From JAAYJG01 sp964450305 (GTDB taxonomy: Bacteria > Bacillota > Clostridia > DSM-8532): DNA of 26,604 nt. Location: NCBI GenBank assembly GCA_964450305.1, contig CAYVFB010000041.1:1-26604 (forward strand), read 5' to 3'. This document shows, piece after piece, positions 16,479-24,094 of the stretch. Made by a program: the position numbers and the translations under genes. Below the pieces are notes generated by a model, which was not told the DNA's origin, did not search any database, and worked only from the letters and a program-made list of their open reading frames with translations. Numbering within the stretch: the stretch's first letter is position 1; every line of letters starts with the position of its first letter.

Positions 16479-16535
16479 TAAGATACCTTTTGCATTTTAG
16501 TACAGGATAGCGTATCTTAACGTACAGGATACCGT
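16479..16535. repeat. interleaved inverted and direct repeats
   Basis: TAAGATAC (16479-16486) is the inverse of GTATCTTA (16512-16519). TACAGGATAGCGT (16501-16513) and TACAGGATACCGT (16523-16535) are direct repeats with one mismatch, spaced 22 bp start to start, about two helical turns. The arrangement resembles a cluster of protein-binding sites. Confidence 0.45.
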
Positions 16536-16642
16536 TCCGGGAAAAGTAAGAGAGGGTGAGAACATCTCAGTATACAGAACCTTCCTGATAGGGGATCATT
16601 TAAATGACTATAAAATTGCGTAAATATCAGATTTGGGCAACA

Positions 16643-16665
16643 AAAACACAGAGGGAAAGTTGGGG
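16643..16665. repeat. repeat related to the end of the 18188-18287 element
   Basis: This 23-bp stretch (AAAACAC.GAGGGAA.GTTG) agrees with 18265-18287 at 19 positions. Both lie about 10 bp beyond the stop codon of a minus-strand gene. Confidence 0.5.
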
Positions 16666-16675
16666 AAGTACATGA

Positions 16676-17593
16676 TTATTTTAATTTTTTCACATCAGTC
16701 AGTATCTCAGCAAGCTTCTTTTCCGGCAGTGAAACGGTTCTTCCTTTCAAATAATTCAAAAAAGAAGCATCCTGTTTGAAACAAAATTGGAGCCCGGTGC
16801 TGAACAGCAGTTGTTTTTTAACACCATACTTCCGGTTCATGGTGTTTAACCCGTATTTACCATCCCCCAACACCGGAAACCCTGAAAAGGCCAGGTGCGC
16901 TCTTATCTGGTGAGTGCGTCCGGTCACCAGTTCCACCTCAAGAAGGCTTAACTCGCCATTACTCTCCAGTACCCGGTAGCTTGTCTGAATGGGCATGCTG
17001 CCCGGTACTTGCCGAAGAAATACTTTAACCTGGCTTTTTTTTGAATCTTTTAGAAGGAAAGCTTTTAACTGTGCGAAAGGTTTATCCGGGCAACCGCAGA
17101 CAATACACCGGTAAAGCTTGCATATTTCATGATCTTTGAACTTCTCAAAGAGGATATCCAGAGCCTCCTGGTTTTTCGCCAGCAGCAGCAGGCCGCCCGT
17201 ATTTCGGTCAAGCCTGTGACACAAGGTGGGAAAACCATTGGGCAGGCTGCCCCGATAAACCGCCTGTATGGCCTTTTCGGCTGAAAGCCCGGTAGCGTCC
17301 TGTACCGGCAGCCCCTGCGGTTTATTGACAATAAGAATGTTAGCATCCTCAAAAACAACAGGAATCTCCACTTCCGGATTTGGAACCTTCAGGAATTCTT
17401 CGGACAGGAACAGTTCAACCCGATCTCCTGCCGTCAAGATATGATTCTCCTTGATACGGGTACCGTTTACTTTAACATCCCGTTTGCGGAAGGTTTTCGC
17501 AAGTAAGGGAAAAGGCAGCTCGGGCAGCTCGTTCTGTAAATAACGATCGACTCTTTTTCCCTGCTCTTCCTGACTGACAATAAAAACCCGCAT
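16676..17593 (-). CDS. RluA-family 23S rRNA/tRNA pseudouridine synthase
   Basis: The enzyme isomerises uridine to pseudouridine in RNA. I place the start at the ATG at 17593 because GGAGG then lies seven bases upstream; the ATG at 17599 would leave only one base between it and that site. The 305-residue protein has an N-terminal S4 RNA-binding domain (about 10-68), containing DRYLQNELPELP and DVKVNG, and the RluA catalytic domain. HRLDRNTGG (126-134) holds catalytic Asp129, and TGRTHQIRAHL completes the family signature. It resembles the RluC/RluD group, but which RNA position it modifies cannot be decided from sequence. It is transcribed on its own toward oppA. Confidence 0.93.
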   Translation of the reverse strand: MRVFIVSQEEQGKRVDRYLQNELPELPFPLLAKTFRKRDVKVNGTRIKENHILTAGDRVELFLSEEFLKVPNPEVEIPVVFEDANILIVNKPQGLPVQDATGLSAEKAIQAVYRGSLPNGFPTLCHRLDRNTGGLLLLAKNQEALDILFEKFKDHEICKLYRCIVCGCPDKPFAQLKAFLLKDSKKSQVKVFLRQVPGSMPIQTSYRVLESNGELSLLEVELVTGRTHQIRAHLAFSGFPVLGDGKYGLNTMNRKYGVKKQLLFSTGLQFCFKQDASFLNYLKGRTVSLPEKKLAEILTDVKKLK

Positions 17594-17728
17594 GAACATA
17601 CCTCCGCAAACGGATCGTTGATGAATTCAACCTTCAATATGAAACCAATATTACATCACGATAAACCATTTCGCAAGAGCAATTGCTTCTATTGACAGCG
17701 TATTTATATACCGTAGTTGTTTGATAAC

Positions 17729-17750
17729 AAAAAAGGGGTTATGAACCCCT
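17729..17750 (-). terminator. intrinsic terminator of the rubredoxin-like gene
   Basis: On the minus strand AGGGGTT-CAT-AACCCCT is a perfect 7-bp stem with a 3-nt loop, followed by six T. It begins 5 bp after the stop codon at 17756. Confidence 0.93.
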
Positions 17751-17755
17751 AATGC

Positions 17756-18091
17756 TTAAAATTTACCTCTGCTCATATGTCCTGCAAGTTCTGCTTTGGA
17801 GCGCTGCTTGATCACCAGGGCCTCTTTCCTGGCCTTTTCAAAAACGGATACGCATGGCGGATCGAGGTTCAGTTGAATTCCCTCCTCGCATAATGCGGAA
17901 ATTTTCATGCCAAGACGAACCAATTCCATGTGGATATCGTTGGTGCGGTCAGAAGCATATATTTTATTTGCAGCTTCTTCGCTCAGTTCTTCAAACTTCT
18001 CTTTCGGAACACCGCATTTCGGGCAGAAATCCGGTGCCTCGCCACCTTCGTGAACATAACCGCAAACAGTGCATTTGAACAATTTTTTCAT
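17756..18091 (-). CDS. rubredoxin-like domain protein
   Basis: I start this gene at the ATG at 18091, which follows AAAGGAGGC; a longer frame has no ribosome binding site. The 111-residue protein begins with a rubredoxin-type iron site: Cys7-x2-Cys10 (CTVCGYVHEG) and Cys23-x2-Cys26 (CPKCGVP), the pattern of the C-terminal domain of rubrerythrins. No diiron four-helix domain with E-x2-H motifs precedes it. Instead a helical C-terminal part of about 75 residues follows, for which I recognise no family. It probably transfers electrons or serves oxidative-stress defence in an anaerobe, but the partner is unknown. It lies in its own transcription unit with a clear terminator. Confidence 0.85.
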   Translation of the reverse strand: MKKLFKCTVCGYVHEGGEAPDFCPKCGVPKEKFEELSEEAANKIYASDRTNDIHMELVRLGMKISALCEEGIQLNLDPPCVSVFEKARKEALVIKQRSKAELAGHMSRGKF

Positions 18092-18187
18092 GCTTTTAAG
18101 CCTCCTTTGAAAACTATTTCTCAATACTTACCCAACAGCATGATTTTGAAACTATTCATAGTATAAACGGATCAAGAGAGGTTCATT

Positions 18188-18287
18188 ACTCAACTTTCCC
18201 GCCTCAGTTTGTGAGTAGTGTTATACGGGTACAGACACGGTAACCTGCTGCGCAGCAGGCGTCCAAAACACTGAGGGAAGGTTGAGT
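18188..18287. repeat. 100-bp palindromic element with terminal inverted repeats
   Basis: The ends are ACTCAAC.TTTCCC..CTCAGT (18188-18208) and its near inverse (18270-18287). In the middle is a perfect 16-bp palindrome, CCTGCTGC-GCAGCAGG (18244-18259). It lies in the gap between the rubredoxin-like and VanW genes. The layout fits a small non-autonomous mobile element or a structured RNA; flanking TTCAT copies exist but do not abut the ends cleanly, so they are weak evidence for a target duplication. Confidence 0.55.
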
Positions 18288-18297
18288 TCATCCCCTG

Positions 18298-19893
18298 TTA
18301 TTTCGGCGCAACGTGGGTAATTTCCGGAAGCGCCTTATAACTGACTGTGTGCAGCTTGTAGCTGGAGACAATGTCTTTTCCCCTTTTAAGGGTATAGAAG
18401 GTGTCCACAACAGCCCCATCCATTCCGGGCTGTATCACGACACTGCTTCCCTTTGAGAGGGTTCTGTCTTCCACGGTTTTCTTTTCGAAGGGGATGGTTT
18501 TTAAGACGGAAGTTTGGAGGATAACCTCCAGATCAGGATCCTCATCGGTGCCGATAAGTGTAAACGTAACTTGATCATTGGATACTTTCCCGTTAATCTT
18601 CAAAGGCCAGTTGGTATTGTTTGTAAACTTGTAATCCTGTATCCCATAGGATACAGCAGAATCTCTTCCCAGAGGGACATATGCAACTGTGAACAAATGA
18701 GGACTCTGCTCGTCAATTTGCAGATTGGCCAGCAGGCTCGCATTATACATTGTGGTAGAAACCTGACATATACCGCCGCCCACATCCATGGATACTCCGT
18801 CGTCACTGTAAACAATTGCCTGTTGATAGCCCCTTTCGGTGGTGCGTCTGCCCACGATTTCATTAAAAGAAAAGGTTTCACCGGGCATAAGTATTGAGCC
18901 GTCAATGGCCTGCGTGGCCAGGCGAATGTTTACCGCCCTGGCTTTATCATTGCCGGTTTTCAACGGAAATACGGTTTGATACTTCCCAAGCTCATCGCGA
19001 AATAACGCTTCTTCAACCATTTTGGCGGTTTTTTGAGGCTGTACGATTTCAACAGGAATCTCCAGCTCAACGGGATATTTCCCGGATTTTGCCTCCAACT
19101 CCGCCACGGAGGATAAAAAGGCGGCCTTATCCAGTTTTCTTCCTGTTATTTCAGGAATGATACGGATTTCACCATTGTTCAGCTCGAAAGATGCATCCCG
19201 TGATTCCTGTACGATTTTATTGTAGAAGGAATCGACATCAACCCTTTCGGGGAGAACTTCCTGAACCGGTACGACGACGATTCCGGGTTTTAATTGTTTT
19301 ACCTGTTCAACAATCCGATCCTTCAGCATTTCCTTGTTGACCGCATAGCCGCATTGACCCGATTGAAGAAAAACGCCTTCATCCAGCAGCAACAGGGAGT
19401 GAGAACCTGCGGGTACATAGGTATTACTGTATATGTCTTCAATCACTTTGGCCAGTGCATTCGTATCGATGGACACTTCAGTTTGCAGATATTTATGCTC
19501 TTTATTCAGTCGGTACACCTGTGTCAATCGTTGAAAGATGTTGCCTTTTCTTCCTGAATCATATATTTGATTGAAAGTTGCCTTATTATTAATTTTGACG
19601 TTCAGATCTCCAAAGGTTATCACGGACGGATAGCTTTTATGAAAGATATTGAGTTCAATGGCAGACAGATCCGCTTCATATTTATTCTGAAGATACTCTG
19701 TCAGCATTTCCTCGCTTAAGCCGCCAAGATGCACACCATCAAGGTAAACCCCGTTGTATACGTTCGGATTGTTCAGAATTTTCATTGACAGAAAAATAGT
19801 TCCGGATAACAAGAGCGCAAACAGAATGATGGCGACTGGCAGTATCTTTTTATGTTTCTTCCCGGTTGATGATTGATTGTCTTTTATCCGCAT
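18298..19893 (-). CDS. VanW-family envelope protein with peptidoglycan-binding and G5 domains
   Basis: The 531-residue product starts with a Lys-rich cytoplasmic tail and one membrane segment (about 20-42), so most of it faces outside. After that comes a region resembling the putative peptidoglycan-binding domain of YoaR-like proteins (NGVYLDGVHLGGLS, about 47-60). The VanW domain spans about 305-440 and includes LMPGETFSFNEIVG and DVGGGICQVSTTMYNASLLA, the family hallmark. A C-terminal G5-type domain covers about 452-531 (PFEKKTVEDRTLSKG). VanW is named after a vancomycin-resistance accessory gene, but these proteins are common in Clostridia, and the presence of one does not indicate resistance. 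A GGGGG ribosome binding site lies about 12 bases before the ATG. Confidence 0.92.
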   Translation of the reverse strand: MRIKDNQSSTGKKHKKILPVAIILFALLLSGTIFLSMKILNNPNVYNGVYLDGVHLGGLSEEMLTEYLQNKYEADLSAIELNIFHKSYPSVITFGDLNVKINNKATFNQIYDSGRKGNIFQRLTQVYRLNKEHKYLQTEVSIDTNALAKVIEDIYSNTYVPAGSHSLLLLDEGVFLQSGQCGYAVNKEMLKDRIVEQVKQLKPGIVVVPVQEVLPERVDVDSFYNKIVQESRDASFELNNGEIRIIPEITGRKLDKAAFLSSVAELEAKSGKYPVELEIPVEIVQPQKTAKMVEEALFRDELGKYQTVFPLKTGNDKARAVNIRLATQAIDGSILMPGETFSFNEIVGRRTTERGYQQAIVYSDDGVSMDVGGGICQVSTTMYNASLLANLQIDEQSPHLFTVAYVPLGRDSAVSYGIQDYKFTNNTNWPLKINGKVSNDQVTFTLIGTDEDPDLEVILQTSVLKTIPFEKKTVEDRTLSKGSSVVIQPGMDGAVVDTFYTLKRGKDIVSSYKLHTVSYKALPEITHVAPK

Positions 19894-20278
19894 GATAATA
19901 TAATCCCCCTATTGATTTCAAGAAAAACAACTAATTATTTCTAATTTCAGGGTGCAAAAGATTACAGAAAAACCTGCACTGCCTGAGATTGAATGAATTC
20001 TCTAAAGGCTTTTCGGATGAATACAAACACTACTAAAGGATTTATCGGCATTCACAGCCTGAATCAAAACAAGCAGTTTTTCTCAGAATATTATATGCGT
20101 GCATGAAAAAACCTGGGATAAATAATCCCGTGCTTTTGTTTCTAACCCGGAGGCCGGGAAATGTCGATAATAACTTTGATGCTGTGGAAATTACGGACCT
20201 GTTTATTTTTGCAGCGTCCTAAAAATAAAACCGGGCATGGCTTGCATGAACAGCCTTCCCACACCGGAGGATAGGCCA
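19894..20278. other. 385-bp divergent intergenic region
   Basis: It separates the minus-strand VanW gene from the plus-strand coiled-coil gene, so promoters for both must lie here. I see isolated -10-like sequences (for example ATTATA at 20090-20095, TATAAT on the minus strand) without convincing -35 boxes. There is a small hairpin GGGAT-aaata-ATCCC (20115-20129) and an AT-only 9-bp stem (TTTATTTTT, 20202-20210, with AAAAATAAA, 20221-20229). Confidence 0.6.
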
Positions 20279-20950
20279 ATGCTGTTTTTACGGCGAAAAC
20301 AAAAACTGGACTTCAATATTGCTACGCTAAAAAAGAACGATATCGTTATTTTAACATTGGATGAGCGTTGGAACAAACTTTTTAAGGTCATTCCCATCAC
20401 AGCGGGAATAGAACGACAGCAGGACTTGCTGAACAAGCTTCTGGGGAAGGAAGCAAGCCTTTATCAGGAGCAGAAAAGCATTGAACCGGAAAAGATAAAG
20501 TACATGAATCGCATTATGACACTCACCGAAGAGGCCTTTGATAAAAACAATGAGGAAGCGAAGAAATCCCTGGCCCAGTCAAAGGAAAGAATTGAAGCCC
20601 TGAACAAACGTGCTCAGGACATTCAAAATGAGCTTTACATGATGAAGGACAGAATCCGCGAGGCGAATTTCAAGCTTCTTGATGCTACCGTCCGGCATGT
20701 TTACAGCGTGATGTCCGATTCAAGGGAAAGGCAGAAAAAACTGGATCGGGAATTGGAACAGGCAAAACAAAGGTTGAAGGATTTACAGATGGAAAGGCAG
20801 GGCATGTCCACCGACTGGACAGAGGTATACTCCTTCTTCCATACCCTTTTGGGATCGGATGAGTTGACCAAACTGGATCAAATGTTCCTGAAACCGGAGG
20901 AGAAAAAGGATGAAGCTAATAACCCCGCAACAGATGAAAAAAGTGGATGA
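20279..20950 (+). CDS. coiled-coil protein of unknown function
   Basis: I use the ATG at 20279 because CCGGAGG stands eight bases upstream. The 223-residue product has no signal peptide or membrane segment. Residues about 60-195 are almost entirely charged helix, with heptad-like Leu/Ile spacing (for example ERIEALNKRAQDIQNEL), so a long coiled coil is very likely. It begins with a short basic stretch and ends in an acidic Glu/Lys/Asp tail. I do not recognise a family. The last 41 bp overlap the start of nnr, so the two are translationally coupled, and the protein is probably cytoplasmic. Confidence 0.8.
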   Translation: MLFLRRKQKLDFNIATLKKNDIVILTLDERWNKLFKVIPITAGIERQQDLLNKLLGKEASLYQEQKSIEPEKIKYMNRIMTLTEEAFDKNNEEAKKSLAQSKERIEALNKRAQDIQNELYMMKDRIREANFKLLDATVRHVYSVMSDSRERQKKLDRELEQAKQRLKDLQMERQGMSTDWTEVYSFFHTLLGSDELTKLDQMFLKPEEKKDEANNPATDEKSG

Positions 20951-22496
20951 AGCCGCGATAACGGTTTACGGGATCCCCAGCATTCTGCTGATGGAGAACG
21001 CAGCGCTGAGGGTTGCGGAAAAAGCCTGTGAAATGCTGGCCGGAGATAAAACGAAACAGATCTTTGCCATTACCGGCAAGGGTAATAACGGGGGAGATGC
21101 CTTTGCGGCTGTCAGACATCTTCACCAGTGGGGATACCCGGTTTCGGTTATTTCTTTGGTTCCCCCGGGGTGTGTCACCGGAGATGCCCTTACCTATCTG
21201 CAGATTCTTGAGAAGATCGGAATAAAAACAGCTTTTATCGATGATGAATCCTTTCTGAGGGGGGCTCTTTTAAAGCTTGCTTCATCGGATCTTATCCTTG
21301 ATGGGATATTCGGCACGGGAATTCATGGTGTAGTGACAGGAGCATTCGCGGCCGCGATAAATGCTGTGAATGAAAGCAAAGCAAGGATTCTGTCCATTGA
21401 CATTCCTTCGGGAATTGATGGCAAAACCGGCCAGGTCTGCGGTGCGGCCGTGAAAGCGGATGAAACAGTGACCTTTTCTCTGCCAAAACCGGGGCTTTGG
21501 CAATATCCGGGCAGATCCCACGCGGGAAAGGTTACTGTGGCGGATATTGGAATACCCGCTGGTGCAGCAGAAATGGCTGACCTTACCGGGGAACTGCTTG
21601 ACCTTTCCTCCTGTGGAGGGCTTCTGCCCGAACGGCCGGCAGACGGCCATAAGGGAACCTTCGGGAAGGTCCTGATCATTACTGGCTCCACCGGGATGAC
21701 GGGCGCCGGCACGCTGGCAGCCAGGGCAGCATTCAAGACCGGCTGTGGGATGGTATATCTGGCAGTACCCGGTTCCCTGTCTTCTGTTTACTGCATCAAT
21801 ATTCCGGAAGCTATTGTTATGCCGCAAGCTGATAAAAACGGACTGCTCCTTCCTGAAAACCTTGATGAGCTTTTAAAGCTGGCTGCGTCCATGGATGCAG
21901 TGGTTCTTGGTCCGGGGCTTTCTGCGAAGGCACCTGTGGCACAATGGGTGAGCGTATTCATTGAAAATTGCAAAACACCTATGGTGATAGATGCCGATGC
22001 ACTCAATGTGTTGGAACCACAGACCCTTCGAAAAGCAAAGGCTGAGGTGGTGATCACACCCCATCCCGGTGAATTTTCCAGGCTTACCGGAATTGCTGTG
22101 GAAGAAATTCAAAGGGAGCGTGTGGAATACGCGCTGAAGTTCAGCCGCGAAAACAATGCAACCATTGCGTTGAAGGGTGCGGGAACAGTCGTTGCATACC
22201 CGGATGGAAGCTATAAAATCAACACATCGGGTCATTCCTGCCTTGCTGTTGCCGGATCGGGCGACGTGCTGGCAGGCATTACCGGATCCCTGATCGGACA
22301 GGGCATACCCTGTCAGCAGGCAATGGCCCTTGCGGTGTTCATTCATGGCCGCTGCGGCGAAGCTTTGGCGGGTGAGGCTGATCTTGTCGGTTTTACAGCG
22401 GGGGAACTGGTAAATATAATACCATCGGTTATAGCTGATTTGAGGCGTGCACCTTCGAAACAGGCGCATCCCGGGCAGAACCCCCCGGGCACCTGA
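20910..22496 (+). CDS. nnr: bifunctional NAD(P)H-hydrate repair enzyme Nnr
   Basis: This 528-residue fusion repairs NADHX and NADPHX, damaged hydrated forms of the cofactors. The N-terminal YjeF_N domain (1 to about 220) is the epimerase, with GKGNNGGDA (56-64) and Asp131 in LDGIFGTG. The C-terminal ribokinase-like domain (about 235-515) is the ADP- or ATP-dependent dehydratase, with ITPHPGEF (382-389) and AGSGDVLAG (448-456), where Asp452 is the catalytic residue. The start has GGAGGAG upstream inside the preceding gene. A Pro-rich tail of about 15 residues ends it. In Bacillus and many Clostridia this gene also precedes alr, as here, 59 bp upstream of it. Confidence 0.96.
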   Translation: MKLITPQQMKKVDEAAITVYGIPSILLMENAALRVAEKACEMLAGDKTKQIFAITGKGNNGGDAFAAVRHLHQWGYPVSVISLVPPGCVTGDALTYLQILEKIGIKTAFIDDESFLRGALLKLASSDLILDGIFGTGIHGVVTGAFAAAINAVNESKARILSIDIPSGIDGKTGQVCGAAVKADETVTFSLPKPGLWQYPGRSHAGKVTVADIGIPAGAAEMADLTGELLDLSSCGGLLPERPADGHKGTFGKVLIITGSTGMTGAGTLAARAAFKTGCGMVYLAVPGSLSSVYCINIPEAIVMPQADKNGLLLPENLDELLKLAASMDAVVLGPGLSAKAPVAQWVSVFIENCKTPMVIDADALNVLEPQTLRKAKAEVVITPHPGEFSRLTGIAVEEIQRERVEYALKFSRENNATIALKGAGTVVAYPDGSYKINTSGHSCLAVAGSGDVLAGITGSLIGQGIPCQQAMALAVFIHGRCGEALAGEADLVGFTAGELVNIIPSVIADLRRAPSKQAHPGQNPPGT

Positions 22497-22555
22497 AGGA
22501 TTATATCGTCTGAAATGCGGTTATAACCAAGAATGAAGAAGGGAAGGGTAAACCT

Positions 22556-23752
22556 TTGAATACAGGACTGAACAGAACCTGGGCCGAGATAAACCTGGAT
22601 CATATCGGGCATAATGTCCGTGAAATCGCCAAACGGGTGGGGAAGATGACCGAAATGATGGCGGTCGTTAAAGCCGACGCATACGGGCACGGCATTTTTG
22701 AAACGGTTCCGACGCTTCTGGAAAGCGGTGCCAGTCGCCTGGCCGTATCCATGCTTGATGAGGCCATTCAACTGAGGGACATTGGGGTGAAAGTGCCCAT
22801 CCTGGTGTTAAGCTATACCGACCCGGTACGCGCAGAAGAAATTATTGAATATGGCATTACCCAAACTGTGTTCAGTCACGATTTGGCACAGGCGCTGTCG
22901 AAAGCTGCCGTGAAGCTTGGCAAACAGGCGCGAATCCATATCAAGATCGATACCGGAATGACCCGGGTGGGTTTTTCCCCCGGATATAGTGCCATCAAGG
23001 ATGTGGTTGAAATCAATCAACTGCCTGGAATCATTATTGAAGGGCTGTTCAGCCATTTTGCCTCCGCCGATGAGGCCGAGCGTGAATATACGCTGCATCA
23101 GTATGAAATGTTTGAGAGCATTGTTCAGGAACTGAACAGAATTGGAATCCTCATTCCGGTGAAGCACATCAGCAACAGCGGTGCGATTCTCCAGTATCCA
23201 ACCCTAGATCTGGATATGGTTCGACCGGGTATTATTTTGTATGGGCTGTATCCTTCGGATGAGGTGGACAAAACAGTGATTGACCTAAAGCCTGCCATGT
23301 CGTTAAAAGCCAAGGTGGTCATGGTCAGGGAGGTTGAGCCCGGGGTTCCGGTCAGCTATGGAAGAACCCATACCACCAAACGAAAAAGCCAGATCGCCAC
23401 TATTCCCATCGGTTATGCCGACGGCTACAGCAGGCTTCTTTCAAACGCAGGCAGGGTACTGATCCATGGTGAATACGCTCCGGTTTTGGGGCGTGTGTGT
23501 ATGGACCAGTGTATGGTGGATGTTACCGATATTCCAACCCCTGTGAAAACCGGGGACGAGGTCGTTCTGTTTGGTAAACAGGGAAATCGTGAAATTACCG
23601 TGGAAGAGGTAGCAGCGCTGTCACAGACCGTTAACTATGAAGTGGTGTGCCTGATTGGGAAAAGGGTCCCCAGGGTATATCTGAAGGAAGGCAAAGTGGT
23701 CAACGTGATAAACTATCTGCATGGCACGGCGGCTTTCAATACCGCCCATTAG
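22556..23752 (+). CDS. alr: alanine racemase
   Basis: This PLP enzyme interconverts L- and D-alanine for peptidoglycan synthesis. The 398-residue protein has the expected two domains. Lys39 in AVVKADAYGHG forms the internal aldimine. Arg223 in MVRPGIILYG is the residue near the PLP ring nitrogen, and Tyr268 in SYGRT is the likely second catalytic base; GRVCMDQCMVD is the usual C-terminal domain signature. It starts with TTG at 22556, preceded by GAAGGGAAGG; the nearby ATG at 22533 is out of frame. TTG starts often mean modest translation. Confidence 0.96.
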   Translation: MNTGLNRTWAEINLDHIGHNVREIAKRVGKMTEMMAVVKADAYGHGIFETVPTLLESGASRLAVSMLDEAIQLRDIGVKVPILVLSYTDPVRAEEIIEYGITQTVFSHDLAQALSKAAVKLGKQARIHIKIDTGMTRVGFSPGYSAIKDVVEINQLPGIIIEGLFSHFASADEAEREYTLHQYEMFESIVQELNRIGILIPVKHISNSGAILQYPTLDLDMVRPGIILYGLYPSDEVDKTVIDLKPAMSLKAKVVMVREVEPGVPVSYGRTHTTKRKSQIATIPIGYADGYSRLLSNAGRVLIHGEYAPVLGRVCMDQCMVDVTDIPTPVKTGDEVVLFGKQGNREITVEEVAALSQTVNYEVVCLIGKRVPRVYLKEGKVVNVINYLHGTAAFNTAH

Positions 23753-23894
23753 TGGCTGATTAAAAATATATGTTTGTATAATGCCGGACATCGCTGCAGG
23801 AAAGCCAACATAACCCTTCCGTTTCGGCTTCTGGCATGGGGCAATGTATGAATTATGCAAAAAAATGCAATACTTAATGATAAAGAAAAAGAGC

Positions 23895-23923
23895 AAACGC
23901 TGCACCACAAGCCGTGAGCGTTT
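23895..23923. repeat. hairpin downstream of alr
   Basis: AAACGCT (23895-23901) pairs perfectly with AGCGTTT (23917-23923), and three further pairs (CAC/GTG) extend it past one bulged base. There is no proper T-tract, so terminator function is uncertain. Confidence 0.5.
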
Positions 23924-23928
23924 ATCCG

Positions 23929-23996
23929 GTTACAGGTCAGCCTCCGGGAAAAGTGAACAGGGGGTTTTCAAGCCAACAGGCTTCGCAGCCTGTAAC
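23929..23996. repeat. competing stems in the alr-mazF gap
   Basis: GTTACAGG (23929-23936) can pair with CCTGTAAC (23989-23996), while ACAGGCT-tcgc-AGCCTGT (23976-23993) forms a perfect 7-bp hairpin that uses the same right-hand bases. The two folds exclude each other. Confidence 0.5.
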
Positions 23997-24007
23997 GGAC
24001 ATTTAAT

Positions 24008-24037
24008 TTGACGGGGTAACCCAATGAACTATACAAT
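24008..24037 (+). promoter_or_regulatory. sigma-A promoter for mazF
   Basis: TTGACG at 24008-24013, 18 bp, then TACAAT at 24032-24037. Each hexamer differs from consensus at one position. The start would be near 24044, about 50 nt before the GTG start codon, so mazF need not depend on alr transcription. Confidence 0.7.
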
Positions 24038-24047
24038 AAAATTGGGT
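24019..24047. promoter_or_regulatory. operator-like palindrome over the mazF promoter
   Basis: ACCCAAT (24019-24025) and ATTGGGT (24041-24047) are perfect inverted 7-mers whose centres are 22 bp apart, about two helical turns. They bracket the -10 box, an ideal place for a repressor. The binder is unknown. Confidence 0.55.
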
Positions 24048-24094
24048 AAATAGATTTCTGTGGGGTCAAATCCAGCGCGAGGAGTGTTTATAGC

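Larger units (their letters stand above)
16208..16675. other. 468-bp convergent intergenic region
   Basis: It separates the end of oppA from the end of the pseudouridine synthase gene. It holds a terminator (16239-16272), interleaved direct and inverted repeats (16479-16535) and a 23-bp repeat related to one at 18265-18287. I found no convincing gene. Confidence 0.7.
23753..24094. other. 342-bp gap between alr and mazF, without antitoxin gene
   Basis: Related genomes often carry a ribbon-helix-helix antitoxin of about 80-95 codons here. Reading both strands I found only short frames, none with a ribosome binding site and plausible length. The gap holds hairpins at 23895-23923 and 23929-23996 and the mazF promoter with an operator-like palindrome. 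Confidence 0.7.

Noticed and set aside
16604..16675. 23-codon plus-strand frame with an AGGGG upstream, ending where the pseudouridine synthase gene ends
   Set aside because: Very short, no family, and it overlaps the repeat at 16643-16665; most likely chance.
18298..19893. VanW protein as evidence of vancomycin resistance
   Set aside because: VanW-domain proteins are common in Clostridia without resistance, and no vanA/B ligase, vanH, vanX or vanS/R gene is present.
20202..20229. AT-only 9-bp stem as a terminator
   Set aside because: It is not GC-rich, lies in a divergent promoter region and follows no gene on the plus strand.
23895..23996. Possible known riboswitch (cobalamin, c-di-GMP, glycine or ZTP) in the alr-mazF gap
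   Set aside because: None of the conserved core sequences of these classes is present; only unassigned hairpins remain.
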